Numbered from the stretch's first letter, positions 1 to 9,384 are shown. The stretch: 64,000 nucleotides of DNA from Bacillaceae bacterium OF18-1A (GCA_027694045.1 JAQEWB010000004.1:124001-188000); one strand, 5' to 3'. Notes: generated from the sequence alone by a model not told the origin. Numbers and translations are program-made.

Positions 1-735
1 TTACCATTTGACGGTACAGATCAATATGGTGTTGACCAATATGCAAAACGTGATATTAAAGAGTACTTCTGGTTTGGTACAGATGATCTTGGCCGTGATT
101 TATGGACAAGAACATGGGAAGGTACGCGCGTATCATTATATATCGCTCTTTTAGCAGCAGCAATTGACTTAGTAATTGGGGTTGCGTATGGAGGTATTTC
201 AGCATTCTACGGTGGTAGAGTAGATAATATTATGCAACGTATTATGGAGATTATTAACGGTATTCCATACTTAATCATCGTTATTTTAATGGTAATCATT
301 ATGGGATCTGGTATTTGGTCGATCACACTCGCGATGGCGATTACAGGTTGGATAGGGATGTCACGTATCGTTCGTGGACAAATTTTAAAATTAAAAAACC
401 AAGAGTATGTATTAGCATCTCGTACATTAGGTGCAACGAACACGCAATTAATTGTGAAACATTTAATTCCAAACGTAATGGGACCTATTATTGTAATGAC
501 AATGTTTACAATTCCTTCAGCGGTGTTTGGTGAAGCATTCTTAAGCTTCATCGGTTTAGGAATTCAGCCACCATTTGCATCACTTGGTTCTCTTGTAAAT
601 GATGGATATAAGTCAATTCAAACGTATCCACACATGATGTTCATCCCTGCGGTTGTCATCAGTATGTTAATTTTAGCATTCAACTTAATGGCAGATGGAT
701 TACGCGATGCGTTAGATCCAAAAATGCGTAAGTAA
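1..735 (+). CDS. oppC: Oligopeptide ABC transporter permease OppC (5' end outside window)
   Basis: This is the 3' part (244 codons) of an inner-membrane permease of a peptide-import ABC transporter; the reading frame is open from base 1, so the start lies upstream. Several hydrophobic segments are visible. The cytoplasmic EAA loop that docks on the ATPase subunits is recognisable as 'YVLASRTLGA...' followed by 'HLIPN' around bases 400-475. The C-terminus 'ADGLRDALDPKMRK' is typical of OppC/DppC proteins. oppD follows after 20 bases with a GGAGG site, so the genes form one operon (oppC-oppD-oppF). It would pair with an OppB permease outside the window. The alternative DppC assignment cannot be excluded from sequence alone. 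Confidence 0.93.
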   Translation, partial: LPFDGTDQYGVDQYAKRDIKEYFWFGTDDLGRDLWTRTWEGTRVSLYIALLAAAIDLVIGVAYGGISAFYGGRVDNIMQRIMEIINGIPYLIIVILMVIIMGSGIWSITLAMAITGWIGMSRIVRGQILKLKNQEYVLASRTLGATNTQLIVKHLIPNVMGPIIVMTMFTIPSAVFGEAFLSFIGLGIQPPFASLGSLVNDGYKSIQTYPHMMFIPAVVISMLILAFNLMADGLRDALDPKMRK

Positions 736-755
736 ACGAGGAGGGAGAAGTAAAA

Positions 756-1799
756 ATGAAAACATTGTTAGAGGTAAAAGATTTACAAGTCTCCTTTGAT
801 ACACATGCAGGTGAAGTACAAGCAGTGCGCGGAGTTACTTTTGATTTGAAAAAAGGGGAAACATTAGCGATTGTAGGAGAGTCTGGTTCTGGGAAATCAG
901 TTACTTCTAAAGCGCTAATGGGTTTAATCCCAAATCCTCCAGGTCGTATTAAAAATGGAGAGATTGTATTTGATGGTCGTGATTTAACGAAATTATCAGA
1001 AAAAGAAATGCAGCAAGTACGTGGTAAAGATATCGCAATGATTTTCCAAGATCCAATGACATCTTTAAATCCAACGATGACAATTGGTAATCAAATTATG
1101 GAAGGTCTTATTAAGCACCAAGGGATGAGTAAAGCAGACGCACGTAAAGTTGCTTTAGAATTAATCGACCTTGTAGGTATTCCAAATCCGGAAGCTCGCT
1201 TAAAACAATATCCTCACCAATTCTCAGGTGGTATGAGACAGCGTGTAGTTATTGCGATGGCGTTAGCTTGTAACCCGAAATTATTAATTGCCGATGAGCC
1301 GACAACAGCGCTAGACGTTACAATTCAGGCGCAAATTTTAGAGCTTATGAAAGACATTCAGCAAAAGACAGAAGCAGCAATCATTTTCATTACGCATGAC
1401 TTAGGTGTAGTAGCAAACGTTGCTGACCGAGTTGCAGTTATGTACGCTGGTAAAGTTGTTGAAATTGGAACTGTAGATGAAATTTTCTATAATCCGAAAC
1501 ATCCATACACTTGGGGCTTAATCGCATCTATGCCAAGCTTAGATGGATCAGAGGAAGAGCTATATGCGATTCCGGGAACGCCTCCTGACTTATTAAAACC
1601 GCCAAAGGGTGATGCTTTTGCACCACGTAACCCACAGGCGCTGAAAATTGATTTTGAAATGGAACCACCTTTATTTAAAGTAAGTGATACGCACTATGCA
1701 GCGACTTGGTTACTTCACGAGCAAGCTCCAGAAGTAAAACCACCGGCAGTTGTTGAAAAACGTATTCTTCAAATGAAAGCAGGTGAACAACATGACTAA
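756..1799 (+). CDS. oppD: Oligopeptide ABC transporter ATP-binding protein OppD
   Basis: ATPase subunit (347 aa) that powers peptide uptake together with OppF on the cytoplasmic face of the OppBC pore. Visible motifs are Walker A GESGSGKS at residues 41-48, Q-loop '[10 protein letters not shown]', signature 'FSGGMRQR', Walker B 'LLIADEPT' and the switch 'ITHD'. The C-terminal extension contains '[12 protein letters not shown]', the oligopeptide/dipeptide transporter C-terminal domain. The start ATG is preceded by GAGGGAG. The stop codon overlaps the start of oppF, implying translational coupling. Confidence 0.95.
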   Translation: MKTLLEVKDLQVSFDTHAGEVQAVRGVTFDLKKGETLAIVGESGSGKSVTSKALMGLIPNPPGRIKNGEIVFDGRDLTKLSEKEMQQVRGKDIAMIFQDPMTSLNPTMTIGNQIMEGLIKHQGMSKADARKVALELIDLVGIPNPEARLKQYPHQFSGGMRQRVVIAMALACNPKLLIADEPTTALDVTIQAQILELMKDIQQKTEAAIIFITHDLGVVANVADRVAVMYAGKVVEIGTVDEIFYNPKHPYTWGLIASMPSLDGSEEELYAIPGTPPDLLKPPKGDAFAPRNPQALKIDFEMEPPLFKVSDTHYAATWLLHEQAPEVKPPAVVEKRILQMKAGEQHD

Positions 1800-2727
1800 A
1801 CAACGCGAGAAATTAATTGAAGTGAAAAATATACAGCAACACTTTAACGTGAGTGGTGGTGTTGTCAAAGCGGTTAATGATATTTCATTTGATATTTACC
1901 GCGGAGAGACATTCGGGCTTGTAGGAGAATCTGGTTGTGGTAAATCAACAACTGGAAGAACGATTATTCGTTTATATGATGCAACTGCTGGTGAAGTGGT
2001 GTTCGATGGTGAAAATGTACATGGTAAGAAATCACGCGCAGAACTGAAGAAGTTCAACCGTAAAATGCAAATGATTTTCCAAGATCCATATGCATCATTA
2101 AATCCTCGTATGACAGTAGGGGATATCATTGCAGAAGGTATTGATATTCACGGATTAGCAAAAAGTAAAAAAGAGCGTATGGACCGTGTTCATGAACTAT
2201 TAAACACAGTTGGTTTAAATAAAGAACACGCAAACCGTTTCCCGCATGAATTCTCAGGTGGACAACGCCAACGTATCGGTATCGCTCGTGCACTTGCTGT
2301 AGAACCTGAATTTATCATTGCCGATGAGCCAATCTCAGCACTTGACGTATCGATTCAAGCGCAAGTTGTAAACTTACTAAAACAGTTACAAAGAGAAAAA
2401 GGATTAACATACTTATTCATTGCCCATGATTTATCGATGGTAAAATACATTAGTGATCGCATTGGTGTAATGTACCGTGGTCAAATCGTGGAGCTAACAA
2501 CAAGTGATGAGTTATATGCGAATCCAATTCATCCATATACAAAATCACTACTTTCAGCAATTCCGCTTCCAGATCCAGATTATGAGCGCAATCGTAAACG
2601 TATCGTATACGATCCATCGCAGCATGATTATGGTAGTGAAGTGCCAACAATGCGCGAAGTTCGCCCAGGACATTTCGTATTATGTTCTGAAGCGGAATAT
2701 AAGAAATATAAAGAGATTTATCAATAA
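1792..2727 (+). CDS. oppF: Oligopeptide ABC transporter ATP-binding protein OppF
   Basis: Second ATPase of the peptide importer (311 aa). It has Walker A 'GESGCGKST', Q-loop 'FQDPYASLNP', signature 'FSGGQRQR', Walker B 'FIIADEPI' and the C-terminal 'HPYTKSLLSAIP' segment of the oligopeptide transporter family. A GTG start at 1783 is also open, but the ATG at 1792 has AGGTG six bases upstream and overlaps the oppD stop by eight bases, so it is preferred. A strong terminator follows, closing the operon. Confidence 0.94.
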   Translation: MTKQREKLIEVKNIQQHFNVSGGVVKAVNDISFDIYRGETFGLVGESGCGKSTTGRTIIRLYDATAGEVVFDGENVHGKKSRAELKKFNRKMQMIFQDPYASLNPRMTVGDIIAEGIDIHGLAKSKKERMDRVHELLNTVGLNKEHANRFPHEFSGGQRQRIGIARALAVEPEFIIADEPISALDVSIQAQVVNLLKQLQREKGLTYLFIAHDLSMVKYISDRIGVMYRGQIVELTTSDELYANPIHPYTKSLLSAIPLPDPDYERNRKRIVYDPSQHDYGSEVPTMREVRPGHFVLCSEAEYKKYKEIYQ

Positions 2728-2774
2728 GAAAAAGAGCCATTCTTCTATTATAGAAGAATGGCTCTTTTTCTATT
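2728..2774. terminator. Bidirectional intrinsic terminator between oppF and the MATE gene
   Basis: A perfect hairpin (arms AGAGCCATTCTTCTA and its complement, three-base loop) is flanked by an A-run on the left and a T-run on the right. It can therefore stop transcription of oppF on the plus strand and of the convergent MATE gene on the minus strand. Confidence 0.9.
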
Positions 2775-2820
2775 ATTTAAAGAATCATCGATATAAATGT
2801 CATTGACCAATGAATGATTG

Positions 2821-4215
2821 TTACTGCGCCTGAACAGGAACAATCTCTTCTTGCTCCTCAGGTTTAACAAGTGCGTAATGCTCCCACGCTCTGCCTTTCC
2901 AGCGGAAGAACATAATGATGGCACGTGTCCATTCATCGATAGCGATTGCTAACCAAATACCGACAAGTCCCATGTCTAAATGAAAGACAAAGAAATAACC
3001 GAGCGGTAAGCTCATTAATACCATAGAGAATGCACCGATTAACACAGGATATTTTGCATCGCCTGCTGCACGGAGTGAATTAATGATGACAATGTTCATG
3101 GTGCGTCCTGTCTCCAGTAGTACACTTAGTAAAAGAACGCTTGCGCCTAGAGAGATAATATGAGGATTATCCGTAAATAACCCCATTAATTGTGTACGGA
3201 ATGTAATAACGAGAATAACCATACATAAAGTTACGCCGATAGCCCATTTTACACTTTTCCATACGCGTTCATATGCAGCGTCTTTTTCACCGCCACCAAC
3301 AAGACGCCCGATAATAATTGCTGTCCCCATACCAATTGCAATTGCGAATAAATAAGTGAACATGGAAATGTTAGTAGCGTATTGTCTCGCAGCTAACGAC
3401 TCTGTTCCTAAGTATGTTGCGTAATATAGGAAGACAATTTGACAAGCTTGATACATCACTTGTTCAAATGCAGATGGAATGCCGATTTTTAAAATTTTCC
3501 CAACATATTCTTTTGATAAAGTGAAGTAATATTGTAATTTCACACGATATTCCATAACGCGGTATAGTAACCAGAAGAACACAATAAGTGCGATTAATCG
3601 GCTCGCAGCAGAAGAAATTGCAGCTCCTTGTACACCGAGTTCAGGGAAACCGAATTTCCCGAAAATGAGTACGTAGTTTCCAGCAATATGAATAATATTC
3701 ATTCCAAGTGAAATAAACATTGCTTGTTTTGTAAAACCGTGTACGCGGATAATAGCGGCTAATGAGTTAATGATTGCTTGAAGAAAGATAGCTCCTCCAA
3801 CGATAGATAAATAGCTTTGTGCATATGTGAGTACATCGCCTTGTAAGTTCATTGCCATCATCATATGCTTTGAAAATAATAGAAAACCAGCACTTATAAC
3901 GAGCCCAACGACTAAATTTAAAGTGACTGCTAATGCTGATATTTTAGATGCTTCCATAAAACGTTTGGAACCGAGGTACTGAGATACGACGATAGCAGCG
4001 CCGTTCCCGATGACTTCTAGCACCAAAATAGCGATATGGAGATATTGATTCGCTGCACCAACCCCAGATACAGCATCGTCTGATAATGCACTTAACATGA
4101 AAGTATCAGCGATCCCCATCAACATAAAAAGAAAAACTTCTAGAAAAATAGGCCATGTTAGTAAAAATAAATTTAATTGCTCTGTCGACCCGTTTTTTGA
4201 GCGAATTGCTGTCAT
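2821..4215 (-). CDS. MATE family multidrug/sodium efflux transporter
   Basis: A 464-residue polytopic membrane protein with about twelve hydrophobic helices. It is recognised by the MATE pattern near the N-terminus ('WPIFLEVFLFMLMGIADTFM' and 'GVGAANQYLHI') and the matching motif in the second half ('SLAARQYATNISMFTYLFAI'). MATE proteins export cationic drugs or metabolites in exchange for sodium or protons. An upstream ATG at 4266 is in frame, but the ATG at 4215 is preceded by AGAGGGG at good spacing and gives the usual MATE length. The gene is convergent with opp and divergent from the following oppA. The substrate cannot be predicted. Confidence 0.9.
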   Translation of the reverse strand: MTAIRSKNGSTEQLNLFLLTWPIFLEVFLFMLMGIADTFMLSALSDDAVSGVGAANQYLHIAILVLEVIGNGAAIVVSQYLGSKRFMEASKISALAVTLNLVVGLVISAGFLLFSKHMMMAMNLQGDVLTYAQSYLSIVGGAIFLQAIINSLAAIIRVHGFTKQAMFISLGMNIIHIAGNYVLIFGKFGFPELGVQGAAISSAASRLIALIVFFWLLYRVMEYRVKLQYYFTLSKEYVGKILKIGIPSAFEQVMYQACQIVFLYYATYLGTESLAARQYATNISMFTYLFAIAIGMGTAIIIGRLVGGGEKDAAYERVWKSVKWAIGVTLCMVILVITFRTQLMGLFTDNPHIISLGASVLLLSVLLETGRTMNIVIINSLRAAGDAKYPVLIGAFSMVLMSLPLGYFFVFHLDMGLVGIWLAIAIDEWTRAIIMFFRWKGRAWEHYALVKPEEQEEIVPVQAQ

Positions 4216-4617
4216 GTCCGTCCCCTCTTTACCGATATCTATTTTTAGCAAAGTGTATCGTAACATACTTTTTTATCCTTTGCACACATTTTAACCTACA
4301 TGTTTTCAATATGAATGAACTTTCATTTTATGACAAATAAGGAAGAATAATTATACGGAAAATATCATGGGATATAAAATTTTTTTTCTCTGATAATTTA
4401 GAAAAGTGAGAAATATGCTATTTTTGACGTTTTAGAGCGATTTATATGCAGTATAAAACGTTTACAAATACAATATTTTTAACAGAAAATTTTAATAAAA
4501 TAGAAATATAAATATACAAAAAATATATTTGTGTGTATAATATGAATTGTTAGAACATATATATATTTCTTTTTGTTTGAAAATGAAAGGGCTAACATTT
4601 TTATGGAGGGTGGAAGT
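4216..4617. other. Divergent intergenic region between MATE gene and oppA
   Basis: About 400 very AT-rich bases holding the control regions of two divergent genes. A candidate -10 (TATAAT, 4536-4541) lies about 80 bases before the oppA start, but no convincing -35 was found. A weak CodY-like string at 4477-4491 matches the 15-base consensus at only 11 positions. Nothing else recognisable is present. Confidence 0.4.
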
Positions 4618-6264
4618 ATGAAGAAAAAGATACCAGTTTTTGTAGCATCAACAGTAGCGATGAGCATGATGTTAGGGGCATGTAGCTACCAAAAAGATGA
4701 GTCGCAAGCGAACGCAAAAGGGGATAGCGGGAAAAGCGACGCGAAACAAGTCATTAACTTAATTGAAACGCAAGAGATACCAACAATGGATCCAGCACTA
4801 TCAGCTGATGCAGTTTCTTCAAGAGTAATGAACAACACAATGGAAGGCTTATACAGCTTAGGGAAAGATGATAAGCTAGTTCCAGGTGTAGCGAAAGAGT
4901 ATCAAAAATCAGAAGACGGTAAAAAATATACATTTAAATTACGTGAAGACGCAAAATGGTCAAATGGTGAGCCTGTAACAGCGAAAGATTTCGTGTATGC
5001 ATGGCAAAGAGCAATTAATCCAGACACAGCTGCGAAATCCGCGTACATTATGTACGATATAAAAAATGCAGAGAAAATTAATAAAAAAGAGATGAGTCCG
5101 GATCAATTAGGTGTAAAAGCAATTGATGATTACACGTTAGAAGTAGAATTAGACAATTCGATTCCATACCTTGTAGATTTAATGGTATATCCAATCTTTT
5201 ATCCTGTGAATGAGAAGTTTGTAAAAGAACAAGGTACGAAGTTTGGTTTGGAAGCGAATACAACTCTATATAACGGGCCATTTACATTAAGTGATTGGCA
5301 ACATGAACGTAGCTTTAAAATGACAAAGAGTCCATCATATTGGGACAATAAAGTAGTGAAGATTGAGGAAGTAAACTTTAATATTGTAAAAGATACAGCT
5401 ACGCCAATTAACTTATATGAAACAAATGCAATCGATCGTGCAACGTTATTAGCGGAGTTCATCGATAAATATAAAGGAAAACCAGATTTCCAAACAGTAG
5501 AAGATACATCTGTATTCTTCCTTCGTTTAAATCAAAAAGATCCGGCTTTAGCAAATAAAAATATTCGTAAAGCCATTTCACTTGCTTTTGATCGTAAACC
5601 GTTCGTTGATACGTTATTAAATAACGGTTCTAAGCCAGCAACAGGATTAATTCCTGATAACTTCATTAAAGGACCGGATAAAAAGGACTTCCGTGCTGAA
5701 AATGGAGATATTGTAAAACCAAATGTAAAAGAAGCGAAGAAATATTGGGAAGCTGGTAAAAAAGAGCTTGGTAAAAATGAAATTGAATTAGAGCTATTAA
5801 ATGAAGATGTTGAATTATCGAAGAAAACTGGTGAATATTTAAAAGGTGAGTTAGAAAAGAATTTACCAGGTTTAACAGTGAAAATTAAACAACAACCATT
5901 TGCACAAAAGTTAAAATTAGAAGATGCGGGCGATTATGTCATGTCATTCTCTGGATGGAGTGCAGATTTCCCAGATCCAGTTACATATCTTGATATGTTT
6001 GTAACGGATGGAGCACAAAATAAAATGAAGTACTCTAATCCGAAATATGATGAAATCATCATGAAAGCGAAAAAAGACGGCAGCGATGTAAATGCTCGCT
6101 GGAAAAACTTATTAGAAGCAGAGAAGATGTTACTTGATGACGCTGCAATTGTTCCAGTATATCAACGTGGTAGAGCATACTTACAAAGAGAAACAATTAA
6201 AGATATGTACAACCATAAATATGGTGGAGATTTAAGCTTTAAGTGGGCGTCTGTAGAAAAGTAA
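4618..6264 (+). CDS. oppA: Peptide-binding lipoprotein, OppA family
   Basis: Extracellular solute-binding protein (548 aa) that captures oligopeptides and hands them to an Opp-type permease. The N-terminus is a lipoprotein signal: MKKK, a hydrophobic core, then lipobox LGAC with the lipidated cysteine at residue 22. The mature part shows the SBP_bac_5 pattern ('TMDPALSAD', 'LREDAKWSNGEPVTAKDFVYAW', 'NKNIRKAISLAFDR'). The ATG at 4618 is preceded by GGAGGG seven bases upstream; the longer frame beginning at 4573 lacks such a site. The gene is monocistronic behind its own intergenic region, so it is probably an extra binding protein for the neighbouring OppCDF system; that partnership is an inference. 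Confidence 0.93.
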   Translation: MKKKIPVFVASTVAMSMMLGACSYQKDESQANAKGDSGKSDAKQVINLIETQEIPTMDPALSADAVSSRVMNNTMEGLYSLGKDDKLVPGVAKEYQKSEDGKKYTFKLREDAKWSNGEPVTAKDFVYAWQRAINPDTAAKSAYIMYDIKNAEKINKKEMSPDQLGVKAIDDYTLEVELDNSIPYLVDLMVYPIFYPVNEKFVKEQGTKFGLEANTTLYNGPFTLSDWQHERSFKMTKSPSYWDNKVVKIEEVNFNIVKDTATPINLYETNAIDRATLLAEFIDKYKGKPDFQTVEDTSVFFLRLNQKDPALANKNIRKAISLAFDRKPFVDTLLNNGSKPATGLIPDNFIKGPDKKDFRAENGDIVKPNVKEAKKYWEAGKKELGKNEIELELLNEDVELSKKTGEYLKGELEKNLPGLTVKIKQQPFAQKLKLEDAGDYVMSFSGWSADFPDPVTYLDMFVTDGAQNKMKYSNPKYDEIIMKAKKDGSDVNARWKNLLEAEKMLLDDAAIVPVYQRGRAYLQRETIKDMYNHKYGGDLSFKWASVEK

Positions 6265-6310
6265 AACTTTACTCATTAGGAGTATTACCGCCTGCAAACA
6301 GTGGGATTAA

Positions 6311-6348
6311 AAAAGAGGTCGTTCCAAATTTGGGACGACCTTCTCTTA
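6311..6348 (+). terminator. Intrinsic terminator after oppA
   Basis: The hairpin AGGTCGTTCC / GGGACGACCT, with a short AT loop and G-U pairs, is followed by TTCTCTT. It lies about 50 bases after the oppA stop. Confidence 0.75.
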
Positions 6349-6398
6349 TGAGGAAGCTATTATCTCATTTTCTTGTTAAGTTAATAAAGTTTCATATT

Positions 6399-6602
6399 TT
6401 AATACGTACGTTTCTTATAAATACCTTTTCCACCAACTTGTTTCCATCCAGATTGTACATCCAAACTTTTGTTAACAAACTTCATTTTTTCTTTTCCGCC
6501 AAAGAGTTTTTCACCAATGCTATTTGTAATGACACCAATCAATGCTGTTATTCCGATGATGAGGGCAGCAACAGTGACAAAATCAATAAAAAAAGCAATC
6601 AT
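6399..6602 (-). CDS. Small single-helix membrane protein, function unknown
   Basis: A 67-residue protein that begins with a hydrophobic helix ('MIAFFIDFVTVAALIIGITA...IGVIT') and continues with a basic soluble tail ('KLFGGKEKMKFVNKSLD...WKQVGGKGIYKKRTY'). I do not recognise a named family. The ATG at 6602 has GGGGG nine bases upstream; a TTG two codons earlier sits too close to that site. A short hydrophobic N-terminus with a charged tail is consistent with a real small membrane protein rather than a shadow frame, and no gene overlaps it on the other strand. Confidence 0.6.
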   Translation of the reverse strand: MIAFFIDFVTVAALIIGITALIGVITNSIGEKLFGGKEKMKFVNKSLDVQSGWKQVGGKGIYKKRTY

Positions 6603-7196
6603 TTGCAAATTCCCCCTTTGCCTGTCTGTATGTTTATTGTATGAGATAAAAGATAAAAAAGAAAGAAATGTCAGAAAAATATTTAATTTACTTTAGAAAT
6701 CGTATAGACATGAGGGAGAATGTTTGTTAAAATAAGAACAAATGTTCCTTTTTGTTTTCTTTCGTATAGTCTTACATTTCTTAATTGATTTATCAGGAAA
6801 AGGTAAGAAAACGTTCTCTTTTTTATTGGAAAGACTATGGAAAAGTGACTGTATATCAAATGGAAAATCTATGAAAAAGCGAGTGTTATAAGGGATGCAA
6901 GTCATTGTTAAAGGACAGTGAAAGTGAGTGTGATCATGTTACATAGCAGTGGAATACGTGGAAGAGTTTTCTCAACTAACAGGAAATTTACTGTATATTT
7001 CTTGCAAAATCTATTGTATAATGATTATAGAAGTTACTTATTAAAAGTAATTGTTGTTTGTTAAAAGTTGTTGCTTACATGAAATGTGATTTTTGCACTT
7101 TTCAATAAGACAAGTTATCGCAAAAAATTGCTGTAGTTAGAAATTAAAACTGTAATTAGTACAGAATTTGTACTCTTTAAGGAGAGTGAGCTTTGT
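6603..7196. other. Long leader/promoter region of spxA
   Basis: Nearly 600 bases without a convincing gene. A minus-strand frame at 6693-6905 has low-complexity composition and no ribosome site. The right half holds a -10 (TATAAT 7017-7022) inside a PerR-like palindrome, about 170 bases before spxA, so the transcript would have a long leader. B. subtilis spx also has several promoters and a long upstream region. Confidence 0.5.
7016..7030 (+). promoter_or_regulatory. PerR-box-like operator overlapping the -10 of spxA
   Basis: GTATAATGATTATAG matches the PerR consensus TTATAATNATTATAA at 12 of 14 informative positions, with a perfect 6-1-6 palindromic core. It covers the candidate -10 TATAAT (7017-7022), where a bound repressor would block RNA polymerase. 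One B. subtilis spx promoter is known to be repressed by PerR and YodB, which makes this functionally plausible. Confidence 0.55.
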
Positions 7197-7592
7197 ATGG
7201 TAACATTATATAGTTCTCCAAGCTGTACGTCTTGTAGAAAGGCGAAATTATGGCTAGAGGAAAATCATATTCCCTATACAGAACGTAATATTTTCTCAGA
7301 TCCATTAACGATTGAGGAAATTAAAGAAATTTTACGTATGACAGAAAGCGGAACGGATGAGATTATTTCTACTCGTTCGAAAGTTTTCCAAGAATTAAAT
7401 GTAAACTTAGAATCTTTACCACTTCAAGATTTATATAAGATGATTCGTGACTATCCAGGGATTTTACGTCGTCCAATTATGATTGACGAGAAGCGCCTTC
7501 AAGTAGGTTACAACGAAGACGAAATCCGTCGTTTCTTACCACGTACAGTAAGAACGTTCCAATTACGTGAAGCACAACGTCTTGTAAATTAA
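7197..7592 (+). CDS. spxA: Transcriptional regulator Spx (SpxA)
   Basis: A 131-residue ArsC-fold regulator that binds the alpha C-terminal domain of RNA polymerase and redirects transcription under disulfide stress. The redox switch CxxC is present as C10-T-S-C13. The central '[16 protein letters not shown]' and the C-terminal '[26 protein letters not shown]' are diagnostic of Spx. The ATG is preceded by AAGGAGAGTGAG. In this group there are two spx paralogues; this copy has the conserved neighbourhood of B. subtilis spx (next to opp, a yjbE-type gene and mecA). Protein level is normally set by ClpXP proteolysis with SpxH, whose gene lies at 14683-15576. Confidence 0.96.
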   Translation: MVTLYSSPSCTSCRKAKLWLEENHIPYTERNIFSDPLTIEEIKEILRMTESGTDEIISTRSKVFQELNVNLESLPLQDLYKMIRDYPGILRRPIMIDEKRLQVGYNEDEIRRFLPRTVRTFQLREAQRLVN

Positions 7593-7603
7593 TTATAATA
7601 ATA

Positions 7604-7643
7604 TGAAAACCTTCTACCTATTATATAGTAGAAGGTTTTTTTT
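7604..7643. terminator. Bidirectional terminator between spxA and the TerC-type gene
   Basis: AAAACCTTCTAC and GTAGAAGGTTTT form a perfect hairpin, flanked by A and T runs, between two convergent genes. Confidence 0.9.
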
Positions 7644-8316
7644 ATTGTTTCACATTTCGTAATCGAACTTGCTGAACGATAATACCGATGCATAAAACAG
7701 TGAAAATGAACAAGTAAGGAATGCTCGCAGTGAAACTTTGGTTGTTATGAAAAAAAGATGCAAGTCTATCTTCGTGTGTAACCATTTTTCCTGCTGTATA
7801 GGCGAGAATCGCTGCTCCGCAATAAATGAGGAATGGAAAGCGTTCCATCAATATTAAAATAAGCTTGCTACCCCAAATAATAATCGGGATAGAAATGAGT
7901 AAACCGATTATGACGAGTAAAAATCTTCCGTGAGCTGCACCTGCAATGGCAATAACATTGTCAAACCCCATAACGAGATCTGCGAATACAATGGTCCGTA
8001 CCGCTTGGAATAAAGTTGTTTTTCCTTGAATAGCAGAAAGATCGTTGCTATTATCAGTTAGCAAATTGACTGCAATTAATGTAAGTAAAATTCCGCCGAT
8101 CAGTTGTAGAAATGGAATGTCGAGTAAATAGACAGCTAGTATCGTAAGAAGAATTCGTAGCACAATTGCTAAAAGAGTACCAACTAAAATGGCTTTATTT
8201 CGTTTTGATTCAGGTAAATTTCGGCTAGCTAGTGCGATGACAATGGCATTGTCACCACCTAGTACAACATCGATACCGACAATCATTAGTACAGATGTTA
8301 AAAACTCTAAGTCCAT
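7642..8316 (-). CDS. TerC family integral membrane protein (YjbE type)
   Basis: A 224-residue protein with about seven membrane helices. The TerC signature is visible: 'VDVVLGGDNAIVIALASRNLP'-like acidic motif near residues 15-35 and a second acidic motif 'DLVMGFDNVIAIAGAA' in the middle. Members are linked to metal-ion (manganese) export and to metalation of secreted enzymes, and the position beside spx matches B. subtilis yjbE. No yybP-ykoY manganese riboswitch was recognised upstream, unlike some relatives. The ATG at 8316 is preceded by GGAGG. Confidence 0.88.
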   Translation of the reverse strand: MDLEFLTSVLMIVGIDVVLGGDNAIVIALASRNLPESKRNKAILVGTLLAIVLRILLTILAVYLLDIPFLQLIGGILLTLIAVNLLTDNSNDLSAIQGKTTLFQAVRTIVFADLVMGFDNVIAIAGAAHGRFLLVIIGLLISIPIIIWGSKLILILMERFPFLIYCGAAILAYTAGKMVTHEDRLASFFHNNQSFTASIPYLFIFTVLCIGIIVQQVRLRNVKQ

Positions 8317-8661
8317 TCGTCTGCCTCCATTTATGATGTTTTAATAAGCGAATTATATGTATGTGATGAAGTAAGTGGGAACTAAATAATCTCCTCTAAT
8401 AGAAGTTTCACTTTATTACAGTGTACGGGGGAATGTGAAAATGTATGTCCAAATTTTTTGTGAGTAAGAAATCGCTATAATGATATATTCATGTAGATGA
8501 TCGACAGAAGATAGGCATATAACTATTTTTGTAAAATAAATCGATTTTATTTCCATTCTGGAGAATCTTATCATAAAATGAGAGTACAAGAATCTATTGA
8601 TTTGTCATATGAGTGGGGAATCCCTTCATAACAATTCCAAGCAGGAAGGGAGAGTTGTATT
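8317..8661. other. Divergent intergenic region between the TerC-type gene and mecA
   Basis: About 345 AT-rich bases that must hold promoters for both flanking genes. A TATAAT at 8476-8481 is a possible mecA -10, but no -35 at proper spacing is evident. No hairpin terminator, riboswitch or small gene was recognised. Confidence 0.35.
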
Positions 8662-9351
8662 TTGGATATTGAAAGAATTAATGATCATACGATGAAATTT
8701 TTTATTACGTACATTGATATAGAGGACAGAGGATTTAATCGCGAAGAAATTTGGTATGACCGCGAACGAAGTGAAGAACTCTTTTGGGAGATGATGGATG
8801 AAGCTCGTGATCATGACGATTTCTTTATTGATGGACCGTTATGGATTCAAGTGCAAGCCGTCGATAAAGGAATTGAAGTACTTGTAACGAAGGCTCAGCT
8901 TTCAAAGGATGGACAAAAGTTGGAATTACCAATAGGTGTAGATAAAATTATAGACATTCCTCTAGACGAAGGCATCGAATCTTTATTCCAACAAGAGTTA
9001 GTGGAAGAGATAGAAGAGCAAGAACAAGCAGGACCAAACTTTAATGAAGATGGTACGTTTGGCTTTTTAATTAAATTTAATGATTTTGAGGATGTCATTT
9101 CATTAAGTCATCGTCTTATCTTTGAAGATATAAAAGATGAGCTGTATTCATTTGAGGACCGCTATTATGTATATGTGGAATTCGATGAAGTGCTACATGA
9201 TGAAGAAGAAATTGATCGTATTTTAAGTATTATTTTAGAATATGGTGAAGAATCAACTTTAACAATTCATCGTGTAAGTGAGTATGGAAAACAAATTGTG
9301 AAAGAGCATGCGCTTGAAACAATTCGCAATAATTTTCCTGCTAAAACGTAG
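8662..9351 (+). CDS. mecA: Adaptor protein MecA
   Basis: A 229-residue adaptor that delivers substrates such as ComK to the ClpC-ClpP protease. The N-terminal substrate domain begins 'DIERINDHTMKFFITYIDIEDRGF'. An acidic linker around residues 113-125 (rich in E and Q) precedes the C-terminal ClpC-binding domain ('DGTFGFLIKFNDFEDVISLSH...YVYVEFDEVLHDEEEI'). Translation starts at TTG with GGGAGA eight bases upstream; no ATG or GTG fits. MecA also binds Spx and inhibits Spx-dependent transcription in B. subtilis, so closeness to spxA is meaningful. Confidence 0.95.
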   Translation: MDIERINDHTMKFFITYIDIEDRGFNREEIWYDRERSEELFWEMMDEARDHDDFFIDGPLWIQVQAVDKGIEVLVTKAQLSKDGQKLELPIGVDKIIDIPLDEGIESLFQQELVEEIEEQEQAGPNFNEDGTFGFLIKFNDFEDVISLSHRLIFEDIKDELYSFEDRYYVYVEFDEVLHDEEEIDRILSIILEYGEESTLTIHRVSEYGKQIVKEHALETIRNNFPAKT

Positions 9352-9384
9352 GCCGATTTCTGTAGTATGAAATCGGCTTTTTAT
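9352..9384 (+). terminator. Intrinsic terminator after mecA
   Basis: GCCGATTT and AAATCGGC pair across a ten-base loop and are followed by TTTTTA, directly after the mecA stop. Confidence 0.85.

Noticed and set aside
4477..4491. CodY-like site before oppA
   Set aside because: Only 11 of 15 positions match in a very AT-rich region, which is expected by chance.
6693..6905. 70-codon minus-strand frame upstream of spxA
   Set aside because: No ribosome site, low-complexity Lys/Asn/Phe composition, and it falls in the control region of spxA.
8317..8420. Possible yybP-ykoY manganese riboswitch before the TerC-type gene
   Set aside because: Expected conserved internal-loop sequences were not found.
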